From positions 62,001 to 126,000 of the forward strand of contig NZ_DIVJ01000023.1 of the NCBI RefSeq assembly GCF_002428305.1: 64,000 nucleotides of DNA. The letters are read 5' to 3'. Positions within the stretch are counted from its first letter, which is position 1, and every line of letters begins with the position of its first letter. The notes beneath the pieces were generated by a model, which was not told the origin of the DNA, did no database searches, and worked only from the letters and a program-made list of their open reading frames with translations. This DNA is from Flavobacterium sp. UBA6135 (GTDB lineage Bacteria; Bacteroidota; Bacteroidia; Flavobacteriales; Flavobacteriaceae). Made by a program: the position numbers and the translations under genes. This document shows positions 7,741-16,776 of the stretch, one piece after another.

Positions 7741-9267
7741 ATGAACAACTCAAAAAAAATTCAATCGGCTTTAATTTCAGTATTTGACAAAACAGGATTA
7801 GAGCCTATTGTACAACAACTACACCAACAAAATGTAACACTTTATTCTACCGGAGGAACCGAAGATTTTATAAAAAATTTAGGAATTCCGGTTGTGGCTG
7901 TTGAAGATGTAACTTCTTATCCTTCCATTTTAGGGGGGCGTGTTAAAACATTGCATCCAAAAATTTTTGGCGGCATTTTAAACCGTCAAGATCATGAAGG
8001 CGATGTTCAACAAATGGAAGAATTTAATATTCCACAAATTGATTTAGTGATTGTTGATTTATATCCTTTTGAAAAAACAGTAGCTTCTGGTGCTTCAGAG
8101 TCGGATATTATTGAAAAAATAGACATCGGTGGAATTTCACTTATACGTGCTGCTGCAAAGAATTTCAAAGACACGTTAATTGTTGCTTCTGTAAATGAGT
8201 ATTCATATTTATTAGATTTAATTGTTGCTCAAAATGGAACTACGACTTTGGAACAGCGAAAATTATTAGCTACCAAAGCGTTTCATGTTTCATCGCATTA
8301 TGATACAGCTATTTTTAATTATTTTAATACGGATGAAACTATTTACAAACAAAGTATAGCGGATGGACAAATATTAAGATATGGTGAAAACCCGCATCAA
8401 AAAGGCTATTTCTTTGGAGCTTTTGATGAAATGTTTACCAAAATTCACGGAAAAGAATTGTCATACAACAATCTTTTAGATGTTGATGCTGCTGTAAATT
8501 TAATTTTAGAATTCAAAAACAACAATCCTACTTTTGCGATTTTGAAACACAACAATGCTTGTGGATTAGCCACCAGAGAAACCATGAAAGAAGCTTATTT
8601 GGATGCTTTAGCCGGCGATCCAACTTCAGCCTTTGGCGGTGTTCTAATTGCCAATGGAACTATAGATAAAGCAACAGCAACTGAAATTAACCAATTGTTT
8701 TGCGAAGTAGTAATTGCTCCAAGTTTTGATGCAGAAGCCATTTCAATTCTTGAAGAAAAGAAAAACAGAATAATTTTAGTCCAAAACGAAGTTGAATTAC
8801 CCCAAAAACAAGTGAGAACTTGCTTGAACGGATTGTTAATTCAAGAAAGAAATGCAATTACAGATACTAAAGAAGGTTTAAAAACCGTTACTACTCTTGA
8901 ACCTACTAATCAAGAAATTGAAGACTTACTGTTTGCCTCAAAAATTTGTAAAAACACCAAATCTAATACGATTGTTTTAGCCAAAAACGGTCAGCTTATT
9001 GCTGCCGGAACCGGACAAACTTCTCGAGTTGATGCATTAAAGCAAGCCATTGAAAAAGCAAATTCTTTTAATTTTGATTTGAAAGGAGCTGTAATGGCAA
9101 GCGATGCCTTTTTTCCATTTCCTGATTGTGTGGAAATTGCTCATCATGCCGGAATTACTGCTGTGATTCAACCTGGTGGTTCTATTAAAGATGAATTGAG
9201 TATCACGTATTGTAATGAAAATAATTTGAAAATGGTATTTACAGGAACACGTCATTTTAAACATTAA
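7741..9267 (+). CDS. purH: Bifunctional AICAR formyltransferase / IMP cyclohydrolase
   Basis: 508 residues, typical family length. The N-terminal MGS-like cyclohydrolase domain (about 1-195) shows SVFDKTGLE, STGGT and GGRVKTLHPKIFGGIL. The C-terminal transformylase domain has the LKHNNACGLA motif with its catalytic Lys-His pair, DPTSAFGG, and the end segment ASDAFFPFPDCVE followed by QPGGSIKD. It carries out the last two steps of de novo IMP synthesis in the cytosol: formylation of AICAR, then ring closure. Confidence 0.97.
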   Translation: MNNSKKIQSALISVFDKTGLEPIVQQLHQQNVTLYSTGGTEDFIKNLGIPVVAVEDVTSYPSILGGRVKTLHPKIFGGILNRQDHEGDVQQMEEFNIPQIDLVIVDLYPFEKTVASGASESDIIEKIDIGGISLIRAAAKNFKDTLIVASVNEYSYLLDLIVAQNGTTTLEQRKLLATKAFHVSSHYDTAIFNYFNTDETIYKQSIADGQILRYGENPHQKGYFFGAFDEMFTKIHGKELSYNNLLDVDAAVNLILEFKNNNPTFAILKHNNACGLATRETMKEAYLDALAGDPTSAFGGVLIANGTIDKATATEINQLFCEVVIAPSFDAEAISILEEKKNRIILVQNEVELPQKQVRTCLNGLLIQERNAITDTKEGLKTVTTLEPTNQEIEDLLFASKICKNTKSNTIVLAKNGQLIAAGTGQTSRVDALKQAIEKANSFNFDLKGAVMASDAFFPFPDCVEIAHHAGITAVIQPGGSIKDELSITYCNENNLKMVFTGTRHFKH

Positions 9268-9273
9268 TTTTTA

Positions 9274-9281
9274 TACCTTTG
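9274..9281 (+). promoter_or_regulatory. Candidate -7 box for the mre operon
   Basis: TACCTTTG matches TAnnTTTG exactly. It lies just after the purH stop and 40 bases upstream of the mreB ATG. Confidence 0.55.
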
Positions 9282-9321
9282 CTTGTTATATTTATAAACC
9301 TAATAAACCCAAAACAAACGT

Positions 9322-10350
9322 ATGGGATTTTTTGATTTCATGACCGAGGATATCGCAATTGACCTTGGTACAGCAAACACACTTATTATTCATAATGACA
9401 AAGTTGTAATTGACAGTCCGTCGATTGTAGCCCGTGATAGAATTTCCGGAAAAATAATAGCAGTTGGTAAAGAAGCCAATTTGATGCAAGGAAAAACACA
9501 CGAAAACATTAAGACTATTCGTCCCTTAAAAGATGGTGTAATTGCTGATTTTGACGCATCTGAAAAGATGATAAACATGTTTATCAAAAGCATTCCTGCT
9601 TTAAAGAAACGCTTGTTTACTCCTGCTCTAAGAATGGTAGTTTGTATCCCTTCCGGAATTACTGAAGTGGAGATGCGAGCTGTAAAAGAATCTTGTGAAC
9701 GTGTAAATGGAAAAGAAGTTTATTTGATTCATGAACCAATGGCTGCGGCAATCGGTATTGGCATTGACATTATGCAACCAAAAGGAAACATGATTGTTGA
9801 TATCGGTGGTGGTACCACAGAAATTGCCGTAATTGCTCTAGGTGGGATTGTGTGTGATAAATCTGTAAAAATTGCAGGTGACGTTTTCACAAACGACATT
9901 GTATATTACATGCGTACGCAGCACAACTTATTTGTAGGAGAAAGCACTGCAGAGAAAATAAAAATTGAAGTTGGTGCCGCAATTGAAGACTTAGAGTCAC
10001 CACCAAATGAAATGTCTGTTCAAGGAAGAGATTTATTAACCGGAAAACCAAAACAAGTTGATGTTTCTTATCGTGAAATTGCAAAAGCCTTAGACAAATC
10101 CATTCAAAGAATTGAAGATGCTGTAATGGAAACATTATCTCAAACACCACCGGAACTTGCGGCAGATATTTACAACACGGGAATATATCTTGCCGGTGGA
10201 GGATCAATGCTAAGAGGTTTAGATAAACGAATTTCTCTTAAAACAGATTTACCTGTTTATATTGCAGAAGATCCGTTAAGAGCCGTAGTAAGAGGAACCG
10301 GAATTGCGTTGAAAAACATCAATAAATATAGAAGCATCTTAATTAAGTAA
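9322..10350 (+). CDS. mreB: Rod shape-determining actin homologue MreB
   Basis: 342 residues. Actin-fold nucleotide-binding motifs are clear: DLGTANTLI near the N-terminus (phosphate 1), DIGGGTTEIAVIALGG (phosphate 2) and TGIYLAGGGSMLRGLD (adenosine). The family member polymerises on the inner face of the membrane and guides the elongation machinery. It is the first gene of mreB-mreC-mreD-mrdA-rodA. Confidence 0.97.
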   Translation: MGFFDFMTEDIAIDLGTANTLIIHNDKVVIDSPSIVARDRISGKIIAVGKEANLMQGKTHENIKTIRPLKDGVIADFDASEKMINMFIKSIPALKKRLFTPALRMVVCIPSGITEVEMRAVKESCERVNGKEVYLIHEPMAAAIGIGIDIMQPKGNMIVDIGGGTTEIAVIALGGIVCDKSVKIAGDVFTNDIVYYMRTQHNLFVGESTAEKIKIEVGAAIEDLESPPNEMSVQGRDLLTGKPKQVDVSYREIAKALDKSIQRIEDAVMETLSQTPPELAADIYNTGIYLAGGGSMLRGLDKRISLKTDLPVYIAEDPLRAVVRGTGIALKNINKYRSILIK

Positions 10351-10374
10351 GCTTTTAAAACAAATTATTTACTT

Positions 10375-10382
10375 TACTTTTG
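10375..10382 (+). promoter_or_regulatory. Possible internal promoter before mreC
   Basis: TACTTTTG, an exact TAnnTTTG box, lies in the 45-base mreB-mreC gap and ends 13 bases before the mreC ATG. It could let mreCD-mrdA-rodA be expressed independently of mreB. Confidence 0.4.
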
Positions 10383-10395
10383 AAGCGAATTACTC

Positions 10396-11217
10396 ATGCA
10401 GCAAATTCTAAATTATATCATTAAAAACAGCCTAAGAATGCTGTTTTTACTGCTTTTAGGAATTTCGTTGTTGCTTACAATTCAATCTCATTCTTATCAT
10501 AGAAGTAAAGTTATAAATTCTGCTAACGTTGTAACTGGTGGTGTTTATAAACGAATACATTCGTTTTACGAATTTTTAAATTTGCGTTCAGAAAATGAAG
10601 GGCTTGCGGCAGAAAATGCTTTATTAAAAAGTTTACTTTACAATCAATCCGATAGTTTAAATAAATTTGATCAAGCTCCACTTAATCTTGAAAATGATTA
10701 TGTTGTAATTCAATCAAAGGTTATTAAAAACTCATATTCTATTCACGAAAACTTTTTAACTATTAACAGCGGAAGTGCAAAAGGGGTAAAACCTTTTATG
10801 GGAGTGGTTAACAGTAAAGGAATCATTGGAATAGTGGATATTACTTCAAAAAACTATGCCACTGTTGTAAGTGTCTTAAACACAAAATCTAAGATTAATG
10901 CTAAAATAAAAAAATCCAATCATTTCGGAACATTGACTTGGAATGGTAAAAATACCGGAATTGTTCAATTGATTGATATTCCGAGATTAGCCAGTGTAAG
11001 AAAAGGAGATACTATCGTGACAGGGGCTCAATCTATTTTTCCTGAAAATATTGCAATTGGAATAATTTATAAAATATATATTGACACGGAATCCAATCTT
11101 CACACGATGGATGTTAAGTTATTTAATGACATGACAAGCATTGGACATGTGTATGTAATTGAAAATAAAAACCGAGAAGAAATTGAAGAATTAGAAGCAA
11201 AAATTAAAGATGAATAG
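10396..11217 (+). CDS. mreC: Rod shape-determining protein MreC
   Basis: 273 residues. A single N-terminal membrane segment (about 13-28) is followed by a coiled-coil stretch (about 55-80, SENEGLAAENALLKSLL) and the periplasmic double beta-barrel domain (about 105-255) with FLTINSGSAKGVKPFMGVV and GDTIVTGAQSIFPENI. MreC scaffolds the elongasome and activates PBP2. Its end overlaps mreD by eight bases, implying translational coupling. Confidence 0.95.
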   Translation: MQQILNYIIKNSLRMLFLLLLGISLLLTIQSHSYHRSKVINSANVVTGGVYKRIHSFYEFLNLRSENEGLAAENALLKSLLYNQSDSLNKFDQAPLNLENDYVVIQSKVIKNSYSIHENFLTINSGSAKGVKPFMGVVNSKGIIGIVDITSKNYATVVSVLNTKSKINAKIKKSNHFGTLTWNGKNTGIVQLIDIPRLASVRKGDTIVTGAQSIFPENIAIGIIYKIYIDTESNLHTMDVKLFNDMTSIGHVYVIENKNREEIEELEAKIKDE

Positions 11218-11716
11218 TACTTTTTTCACAAATATTTTCCGCTTTGTTTTACTACTTGCTTTGCAAATTGTAATCTTCAACCAGCTTGATTTTTTAAAGT
11301 TCATCAACCCTTATCCTTATATTCTTTTTATTCTGTTATACCCTGTAAATGCAAATAAATACGGTCTATTATTAGTCAGTTTTTTTCTTGGTTTACTGAT
11401 GGATATGTTCAGTGACTCAGGTGGTGTTCATGCAGCTGCTTGTGTAACTTTAGCTTATTTAAGACCAACTTTTTTTAGATTTTCTTTTGGTTTGAGTTAT
11501 GAATATCAAACCGTGAAAATCAATGAAAGACTAACACCGGAACGTTTTTCATTTTTGTTAGTTTCAGTGGTGACTCACCATTTAATTTTGTTCTTGCTCG
11601 AAATATTCCGATTTACTTTCTTCTGGGATATTTTATTGCGAACTTTTTTGAGTAGTATTTTTACCTTAATTTTATGCATCTGTTTGATTTATTTGTTTAA
11701 ACCTGTAAAAAAATGA
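11210..11716 (+). CDS. mreD: Rod shape-determining protein MreD
   Basis: 168 residues, very hydrophobic, with about five membrane segments; FLGLLMDMFSDSGGVHAAAC is the recognisable conserved loop. It is an inner-membrane partner of MreC in the elongasome. Identification is helped by position: it overlaps mreC by eight bases and mrdA by four. Confidence 0.9.
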   Translation: MNSTFFTNIFRFVLLLALQIVIFNQLDFLKFINPYPYILFILLYPVNANKYGLLLVSFFLGLLMDMFSDSGGVHAAACVTLAYLRPTFFRFSFGLSYEYQTVKINERLTPERFSFLLVSVVTHHLILFLLEIFRFTFFWDILLRTFLSSIFTLILCICLIYLFKPVKK

Positions 11717-13566
11717 GAAAAATACTCCTTCCTTCAATTATCGTAGTTGCTACTTTAATGATTTTAGTGAAGCTTTTCTATTTGCAGATTATAGACGATT
11801 CCTATAAATTAAAATCAGAAAACAATGCCATAAAAATTGTATATGAATATCCTGAAAGGGGTTATATTTATGACAGAAACGGCGTATTGCTGGTTGCGAA
11901 CCAACCTTCATATGACTTAATGGTTATTCCGAGAGAGATTAAAAATCTGGATACTTTAGAATTTTGCAAACTTTTAGATATTACCAAACAGGATTTTGAC
12001 AGGATATTAAAAAAAGCTATCAATCACAGTCCGAGATTGCCCTCTCCTTTTTTAACCCAATTAAACAGAAAAGATTTTGCGGCATTTCAGGAAAAAATTG
12101 GAAAATTCAAAGGTTTTGAAATCCAGAAAAGATCCTTGCGTGATTATCAGGTAAATGTTGGTGCAAATATTTTTGGCTATATCACCCAAGTAAATCAAGC
12201 CATTATTGATAACAACCCTTATTACCGAAGTGGTGATTTAATTGGAAAACAAGGTGTTGAACAAGAATATGAAGAATTATTGAGAGGTCAAAAAGGAGTT
12301 AAGTATTACCAACGAGACAAATTTAACCGAATTATTGGTCCTTATAAAAATGGGATTTACGATACCATTGCCAAACAAGGTGAAGACATTACACTTTCCA
12401 TTGACATTGAACTTCAAAAATATGGCGAAGCTTTAATGGCAAATAAACGAGGAGGAATTGTAGCGATAGAACCCAAAACAGGTGAAATTTTAGCTTTAAT
12501 TTCTGCTCCATCATATGATCCGGCTTTGTTGGTTGGAAGACAACGGTCCAGAAATTATACAAAACTTTACAATGACAGTATTGCGATGCCGTTGTTTGAC
12601 AGAGGATTATTAGCAGAATATCCGCCAGGTTCTCCTTTTAAAATATTAACTGCATTGATTGGATTGCAAGAAGAAGTGATTGATGAACAAACTACTTTTT
12701 TTTGCAGAAGAGGTTTTAGTTATGGCAATAGATTCATGCGTTGTCACGATTCGGGAGGATTTAGTTTAAATGCCGGAATGTATAGCTCTTGCAACACATA
12801 CTTTGCAAATGTTTATAAAAAAACTATTGAAAAATATCCAAAACCTTCACAAGGTGTAGATGCTTGGAGTAATCATTTGAAAAGTTTCGGGTTAGGAGAT
12901 TATATGGGTTATGATTTGCCTCCAGGAAAAAGAGGAAAAGTACCAACTACAAAGCTATATGATAAATATTATAGTGCCGGAGGGTGGCGAAGCACCACCA
13001 TTATTTCAAACGCAATTGGTCAGGGAGAAATCTTAACCACACCAATTCAGTTGTGTAATGTTATGGCTGCTGTTGCAAATCAGGGTTACTATTATACGCC
13101 ACACGTTATAAAGAAAATTCAACATTATGACATTGATACGAAATTTACAACCAAACATCAAACCACAGTTGACCAACAATATTTTCCTCCCGTTATCAAT
13201 GGCCTTTTTGATGTTTATAATAAAGGAACGGCTTCAAGATTGCGAGTTGAAGGTATAGATATTTGTGGTAAAACCGGTACCGCTGAAAACTTTACAAAAA
13301 TTAACGGTAAAAGAACCCAACTCACTGACCATTCCATTTTTGTGGCTTTTGCACCAAAAGACGATCCTAAAATTGCTATTGCAGTTTTTGTTGAAAACGG
13401 CTATTGGGGTGCTCGAATTGCTGGTCCAATTTCTAGTTTAATGATTGAAAAATACCTCAAAGGAACAATCACTCGAACAGACCTTGAAAAGAAAATGTAT
13501 GAAACAAGTTTAGAAAAAGAATATGCCAAAGTGATTAGCGGCCAACCTTTTAGCATCAATAAATAA
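11713..13566 (+). CDS. mrdA: Penicillin-binding protein 2 (elongation transpeptidase)
   Basis: 617 residues. An N-terminal membrane anchor (about 5-22), a PBP dimer domain beginning at YPERGYIYDRNG, and a transpeptidase domain with its three motifs: S307-P-F-K310 (catalytic Ser and Lys), S359-C-N361, and K520-T-G-T523. It crosslinks peptidoglycan during lateral wall growth, working with the RodA glycosyltransferase, whose ATG overlaps this stop by one base (TAATG). Confidence 0.96.
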   Translation: MRKILLPSIIVVATLMILVKLFYLQIIDDSYKLKSENNAIKIVYEYPERGYIYDRNGVLLVANQPSYDLMVIPREIKNLDTLEFCKLLDITKQDFDRILKKAINHSPRLPSPFLTQLNRKDFAAFQEKIGKFKGFEIQKRSLRDYQVNVGANIFGYITQVNQAIIDNNPYYRSGDLIGKQGVEQEYEELLRGQKGVKYYQRDKFNRIIGPYKNGIYDTIAKQGEDITLSIDIELQKYGEALMANKRGGIVAIEPKTGEILALISAPSYDPALLVGRQRSRNYTKLYNDSIAMPLFDRGLLAEYPPGSPFKILTALIGLQEEVIDEQTTFFCRRGFSYGNRFMRCHDSGGFSLNAGMYSSCNTYFANVYKKTIEKYPKPSQGVDAWSNHLKSFGLGDYMGYDLPPGKRGKVPTTKLYDKYYSAGGWRSTTIISNAIGQGEILTTPIQLCNVMAAVANQGYYYTPHVIKKIQHYDIDTKFTTKHQTTVDQQYFPPVINGLFDVYNKGTASRLRVEGIDICGKTGTAENFTKINGKRTQLTDHSIFVAFAPKDDPKIAIAVFVENGYWGARIAGPISSLMIEKYLKGTITRTDLEKKMYETSLEKEYAKVISGQPFSINK

Positions 13567-14819
13567 TGAAGAATCAAAATGTAACAAGTAATCTTGACTG
13601 GATTTCCATTTTAATTTATGGACTATTGGTTATTTTAGGTTGGATGAACATCTATTCCTCTTCATTACCTATTGAAGCGGCTAGTTTTGACATGGCTGAA
13701 ATCTATGGAAGACAGCTAATATTTATTATTTTAACCATTCCATTAATTATAATCATACTTTCAATTGACGCAAAAATCTATGAAAAATTTGCCTTTGTAT
13801 TTTATATAATTGGAATACTCTTATTGGTTGGATTGTTTGTTTTTGGTAAGACGGTAAAAGGGCAAACCAATTGGTATGGAATAGGAAGTTTTGGATTTCA
13901 ACCGTCTGAATTTGTAAAAACAGCAACATCATTATTATTAGCCAAATATTTGAGTGATGCTTTAGTTTTTTTGAAATATACCAAACACCAACTTATTGCA
14001 TTTGGAATTATTGGTCTGCCAATACTTTTAATTTTACTTCAACCGGATGCCGGAAGTGCGATGATTTTTTTATCATTAGTATTAGTCCTCAATCGAGAAG
14101 AATTGCCTGAATGGTATTTATGGACGGGATTTTTTGCTGTCATTTTGTTCTTTTGTTCGCTTTTCATTGAACCGGAATACATCCTCATAACCATACTTGT
14201 TTTGATGCTACTGCATTTTATAAAAGCAAAAAGAATTAATAGAAATCCACTGGCTTATTTAATGGTTTTTATTATGGCAACAGCTTTTGTGCTTTCTGTT
14301 GATTTCGTATATGATAATGTTTTAGAACCACATCAAAAAGATAGGATTAATGTGTTATTTGATGAAGGTGTTGACTTAAAAAAAGAAGGATACAACTTAA
14401 ATCAATCCATGATTGCGATTGGTTCAGGAGGTTGGATTGGAAAAGGATTTTTGGAAGGCACACAAACCAAAGGCGGATTTGTGCCTGAACAACATACAGA
14501 TTATATTTTTACGACAGTGGGTGAAGAATGGGGATTTGTTGGTTCAACAGTTGTTATTCTTCTGTTTGTTGCATTATTATTAAGACTTCTTTACTTGGCT
14601 GAACACCAAAAGACAAAATTCAGTAGGGTTTATGGATATTGTGTTGTCTCAATATTATTTACACATTTCTTTGTTAACATCGCCATGCTTATTAAACTCT
14701 TCCCAACAATTGGTGTGCCACTGCCCTTCTTTTCTTATGGTGGTTCTAGTTTATTTGCATTCACTATCTTGCTGTTTGTATTTTTAAAATTAGACGCTAA
14801 CAAAGTAAATGAATGGTAG
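13566..14819 (+). CDS. rodA: SEDS-family peptidoglycan glycosyltransferase RodA
   Basis: 417 residues with about ten membrane segments. SEDS signatures are visible: FGFQPSEFVKTA, LQPDAGSAMIF, FVPEQHTDYIFTTVGEEWGF (carrying the functionally important Glu and Asp loop) and GVPLPFFSYGGSS near the end. RodA polymerises glycan strands from lipid II in the elongasome. It closes the five-gene cell-shape operon. Confidence 0.96.
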   Translation: MKNQNVTSNLDWISILIYGLLVILGWMNIYSSSLPIEAASFDMAEIYGRQLIFIILTIPLIIIILSIDAKIYEKFAFVFYIIGILLLVGLFVFGKTVKGQTNWYGIGSFGFQPSEFVKTATSLLLAKYLSDALVFLKYTKHQLIAFGIIGLPILLILLQPDAGSAMIFLSLVLVLNREELPEWYLWTGFFAVILFFCSLFIEPEYILITILVLMLLHFIKAKRINRNPLAYLMVFIMATAFVLSVDFVYDNVLEPHQKDRINVLFDEGVDLKKEGYNLNQSMIAIGSGGWIGKGFLEGTQTKGGFVPEQHTDYIFTTVGEEWGFVGSTVVILLFVALLLRLLYLAEHQKTKFSRVYGYCVVSILFTHFFVNIAMLIKLFPTIGVPLPFFSYGGSSLFAFTILLFVFLKLDANKVNEW

Positions 14820-15005
14820 TTAATTAAAACTCCATTTTTTATAATCTACCGAATTTTCTAACTCATTTTCAATGCAGTCAGGCAATTGAGAGCAAAAATC
14901 AATTCCGGTTCTTTTTTCCAATTCATCAACAGCTACCACAAATTTATATAAAACTAAAAGAATTATTAAAAGTGAATATTTTACAATTTTAACAATATTA
15001 TACAT
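14820..15005 (-). CDS. Small single-pass membrane protein, unknown
   Basis: 61 residues from the ATG at 15005 (MYNIVKIVKYSLLI); an in-frame start 12 codons upstream is possible. One membrane helix (about 10-27, LLIILLVLYKFVVAVD) is followed by a short acidic tail with two cysteines (FCSQLPDC). It sits convergently after rodA and is preceded on its own strand by TACCTTTA, one mismatch from a -7 box. I do not recognise a family. The clear helix-plus-tail layout supports a real gene, but this is tentative. Confidence 0.4.
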   Translation of the reverse strand: MYNIVKIVKYSLLIILLVLYKFVVAVDELEKRTGIDFCSQLPDCIENELENSVDYKKWSFN

Positions 15006-15070
15006 ACGGCATAATTTTTGTAACCTTATAAAGGTATTCATTAATTTATAAAATAAAACCCTTTTCTATT

Positions 15071-15610
15071 ATGAAAAATATAGTACTCAGTCTTGCATTT
15101 CTCTTATCAATCAGCTATTCTTCCATTGCTCAAGTTAATGAAAGACCCATAAAAGATACATTAGCACTACCCGTTACAGCAGCTGAAATTGCAAAAAAGC
15201 AAAAAGAAGCACAGCAAGTGCAGAAGGAAGCTCAAAGACAGCAAAAAGCTACTGAAAAAGCACAAAAAGAACAAGAAAAAAGACAAAAGCAAAATGAAAA
15301 AATTGCTCGTCAGAATGAAAAGCGACAAAAACAACTAGAAAGAGATCAGAAGAGATTTCAAAAGCAACAAGATGCTATAGCTAAATCGGAAAGAAACCTA
15401 CAAAAAACACAAAGCAGAATTTCGAGAGAGCAAAATGCTATGGAAAGAAATCAATCGAAACTTATTAGAGATCAAGAAAAAGGAAAACTATCTCCCATTA
15501 AAATTGAAAAAGAAAACAAACGACTTGAAAAACAAAGAGAAAAAATAAAAAAACTTGAAAAACAAGCTGAAAAAGACCAAATGAATTTATCAAAAAGTAG
15601 AAGAAATTAA
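15071..15610 (+). CDS. Exported Gln/Lys/Glu-rich coiled-coil protein, unknown
   Basis: 179 residues. A signal peptide (KNIVLSLAFLLSISYSSIAQ) is followed by a short linker (VNERPIKDTLALPV) and an almost uninterrupted charged coiled coil from about residue 38 to the end, with repeated KQQKATEKAQKEQEKRQKQ-like heptads. No enzymatic motif is visible. A periplasmic structural or spacer role is an inference from composition only. It ends at a bidirectional terminator shared with the oppC-like gene. Confidence 0.75.
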   Translation: MKNIVLSLAFLLSISYSSIAQVNERPIKDTLALPVTAAEIAKKQKEAQQVQKEAQRQQKATEKAQKEQEKRQKQNEKIARQNEKRQKQLERDQKRFQKQQDAIAKSERNLQKTQSRISREQNAMERNQSKLIRDQEKGKLSPIKIEKENKRLEKQREKIKKLEKQAEKDQMNLSKSRRN

Positions 15611-15632
15611 TAAGACAAAGTTTTAAATATCC

Positions 15633-15667
15633 AAAAAGAGATTAGCAATATTGTTAGTCTCTTTTTT
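15633..15667. terminator. Bidirectional terminator between the coiled-coil gene and oppC-like gene
   Basis: AAAAAGAGATTAGCAA (15633-15648) pairs, with two G-U positions, to TTGTTAGTCTCTTTTT. It is flanked by T on the plus side and by A on the other, so it can work on both strands, and it reaches into the stop codon of the minus-strand permease. Confidence 0.75.
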
Positions 15668-16769
15668 ATTTTACATCCATTGCATCTCTCAATGCATTTC
15701 CTGTCATCATAAACGCCAACGTGATAAACATGATAGCCATTCCCGGAATTAAAGCCAAATAGGGTTTGCCTAAAATGATATAACTGTAATGATCCTTTAT
15801 CATTCCTCCCCAACTAGGAATTGGCGGTTGAGCACCTAACCCCAAAAAACTCAACCCACTTTCCACCAAAATAGCAGAGGCAAAATTGGCCGCTGAAATT
15901 ACAATAACAGGTGCCATAATATTTGGTAAAATATGGTTTATTATAATTCTAATATTAGAAAAACCTAAAGCTCTTGCTGCTGTTACATATTGCATTTCTT
16001 TCACGCTTATAATTTGACCTCTAACAACACGGGCAACTTCAACCCACATTGTTAAACCAACAGCAACAAATACTTGCCAAAACCCTTTTCCTAGAGCTAA
16101 GGTTATTGCAATTACCAACAAAAGTGTTGGAATGGACCAAATTACATTGACCAACCACATCACAGCCGCGTCCACTTTTCCTCCGTAGAAACCTCCAAGG
16201 GAACCAAAAAACAAACCTACAAGCACAGAAATCAAAACAGCAACAAAACCAATAGAAATTGAAACTCTTGATCCCACCAACATCCTACTCAATAAGTCCC
16301 TTCCGTATTTATCTGTTCCTAAATAAAACTTTTTGTCTGTAATTAATTCTTTCTCAACTTCTTTAAAAGAAGAATAGCCATAAAACTTATCTAATGTAAT
16401 TTCTTTTTCTATTTGAATAGATTCATCGTCATTATATTCTATATAGTGTAGCACATCATTTTTAATCACGTATGCTTTTATTGGAATTTCTGTTATTTGA
16501 TTTGTACTTCCAAAAAAATAAGATTTAAAAGTTTTTGGAGATAAAAACTCATTAGGAACTGATATCATTTTAACCTCAAAACCAGGAGATTGGGAATGTA
16601 TTGACAAATGCATTTGGTTAGCATTCTCCGTATCATCGGGTGAAAAAACATAAGCAAAGAGTGCTAAAAAAACCATTAAAACTATGTAGCCAAAACTAAA
16701 AACACCCCAAAAATTTTGTTTGAATTTTTGGAGTGCAATAGCAGTTAATGATTTATTTTCCTGACTCAT
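15666..16769 (-). CDS. OppC/DppC-type ABC transporter permease
   Basis: 367 residues. After the first membrane helix (about 23-43) comes an unusually long extracytoplasmic stretch of ~110 residues before the standard FYLGTDKYGRDLLSRML entry into the permease domain. The permease core (about 170-360) has the EAA-type loop EMQYVTAARALGFSNIRIII and ESGLSFLGLGAQPPIPSWG. Such proteins form the membrane channel of peptide or nickel importers with an OppB partner, ATPases and a binding protein. None of those genes is nearby. It lies seven bases after prc, so the two are probably cotranscribed. Confidence 0.88.
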   Translation of the reverse strand: MSQENKSLTAIALQKFKQNFWGVFSFGYIVLMVFLALFAYVFSPDDTENANQMHLSIHSQSPGFEVKMISVPNEFLSPKTFKSYFFGSTNQITEIPIKAYVIKNDVLHYIEYNDDESIQIEKEITLDKFYGYSSFKEVEKELITDKKFYLGTDKYGRDLLSRMLVGSRVSISIGFVAVLISVLVGLFFGSLGGFYGGKVDAAVMWLVNVIWSIPTLLLVIAITLALGKGFWQVFVAVGLTMWVEVARVVRGQIISVKEMQYVTAARALGFSNIRIIINHILPNIMAPVIVISAANFASAILVESGLSFLGLGAQPPIPSWGGMIKDHYSYIILGKPYLALIPGMAIMFITLAFMMTGNALRDAMDVK

Positions 16770-16776
16770 TCGTAAA

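Noticed and set aside
9887..10207. 106-codon minus-strand frame inside mreB
   Set aside because: Shadow of the mreB codon pattern; no recognisable protein features.
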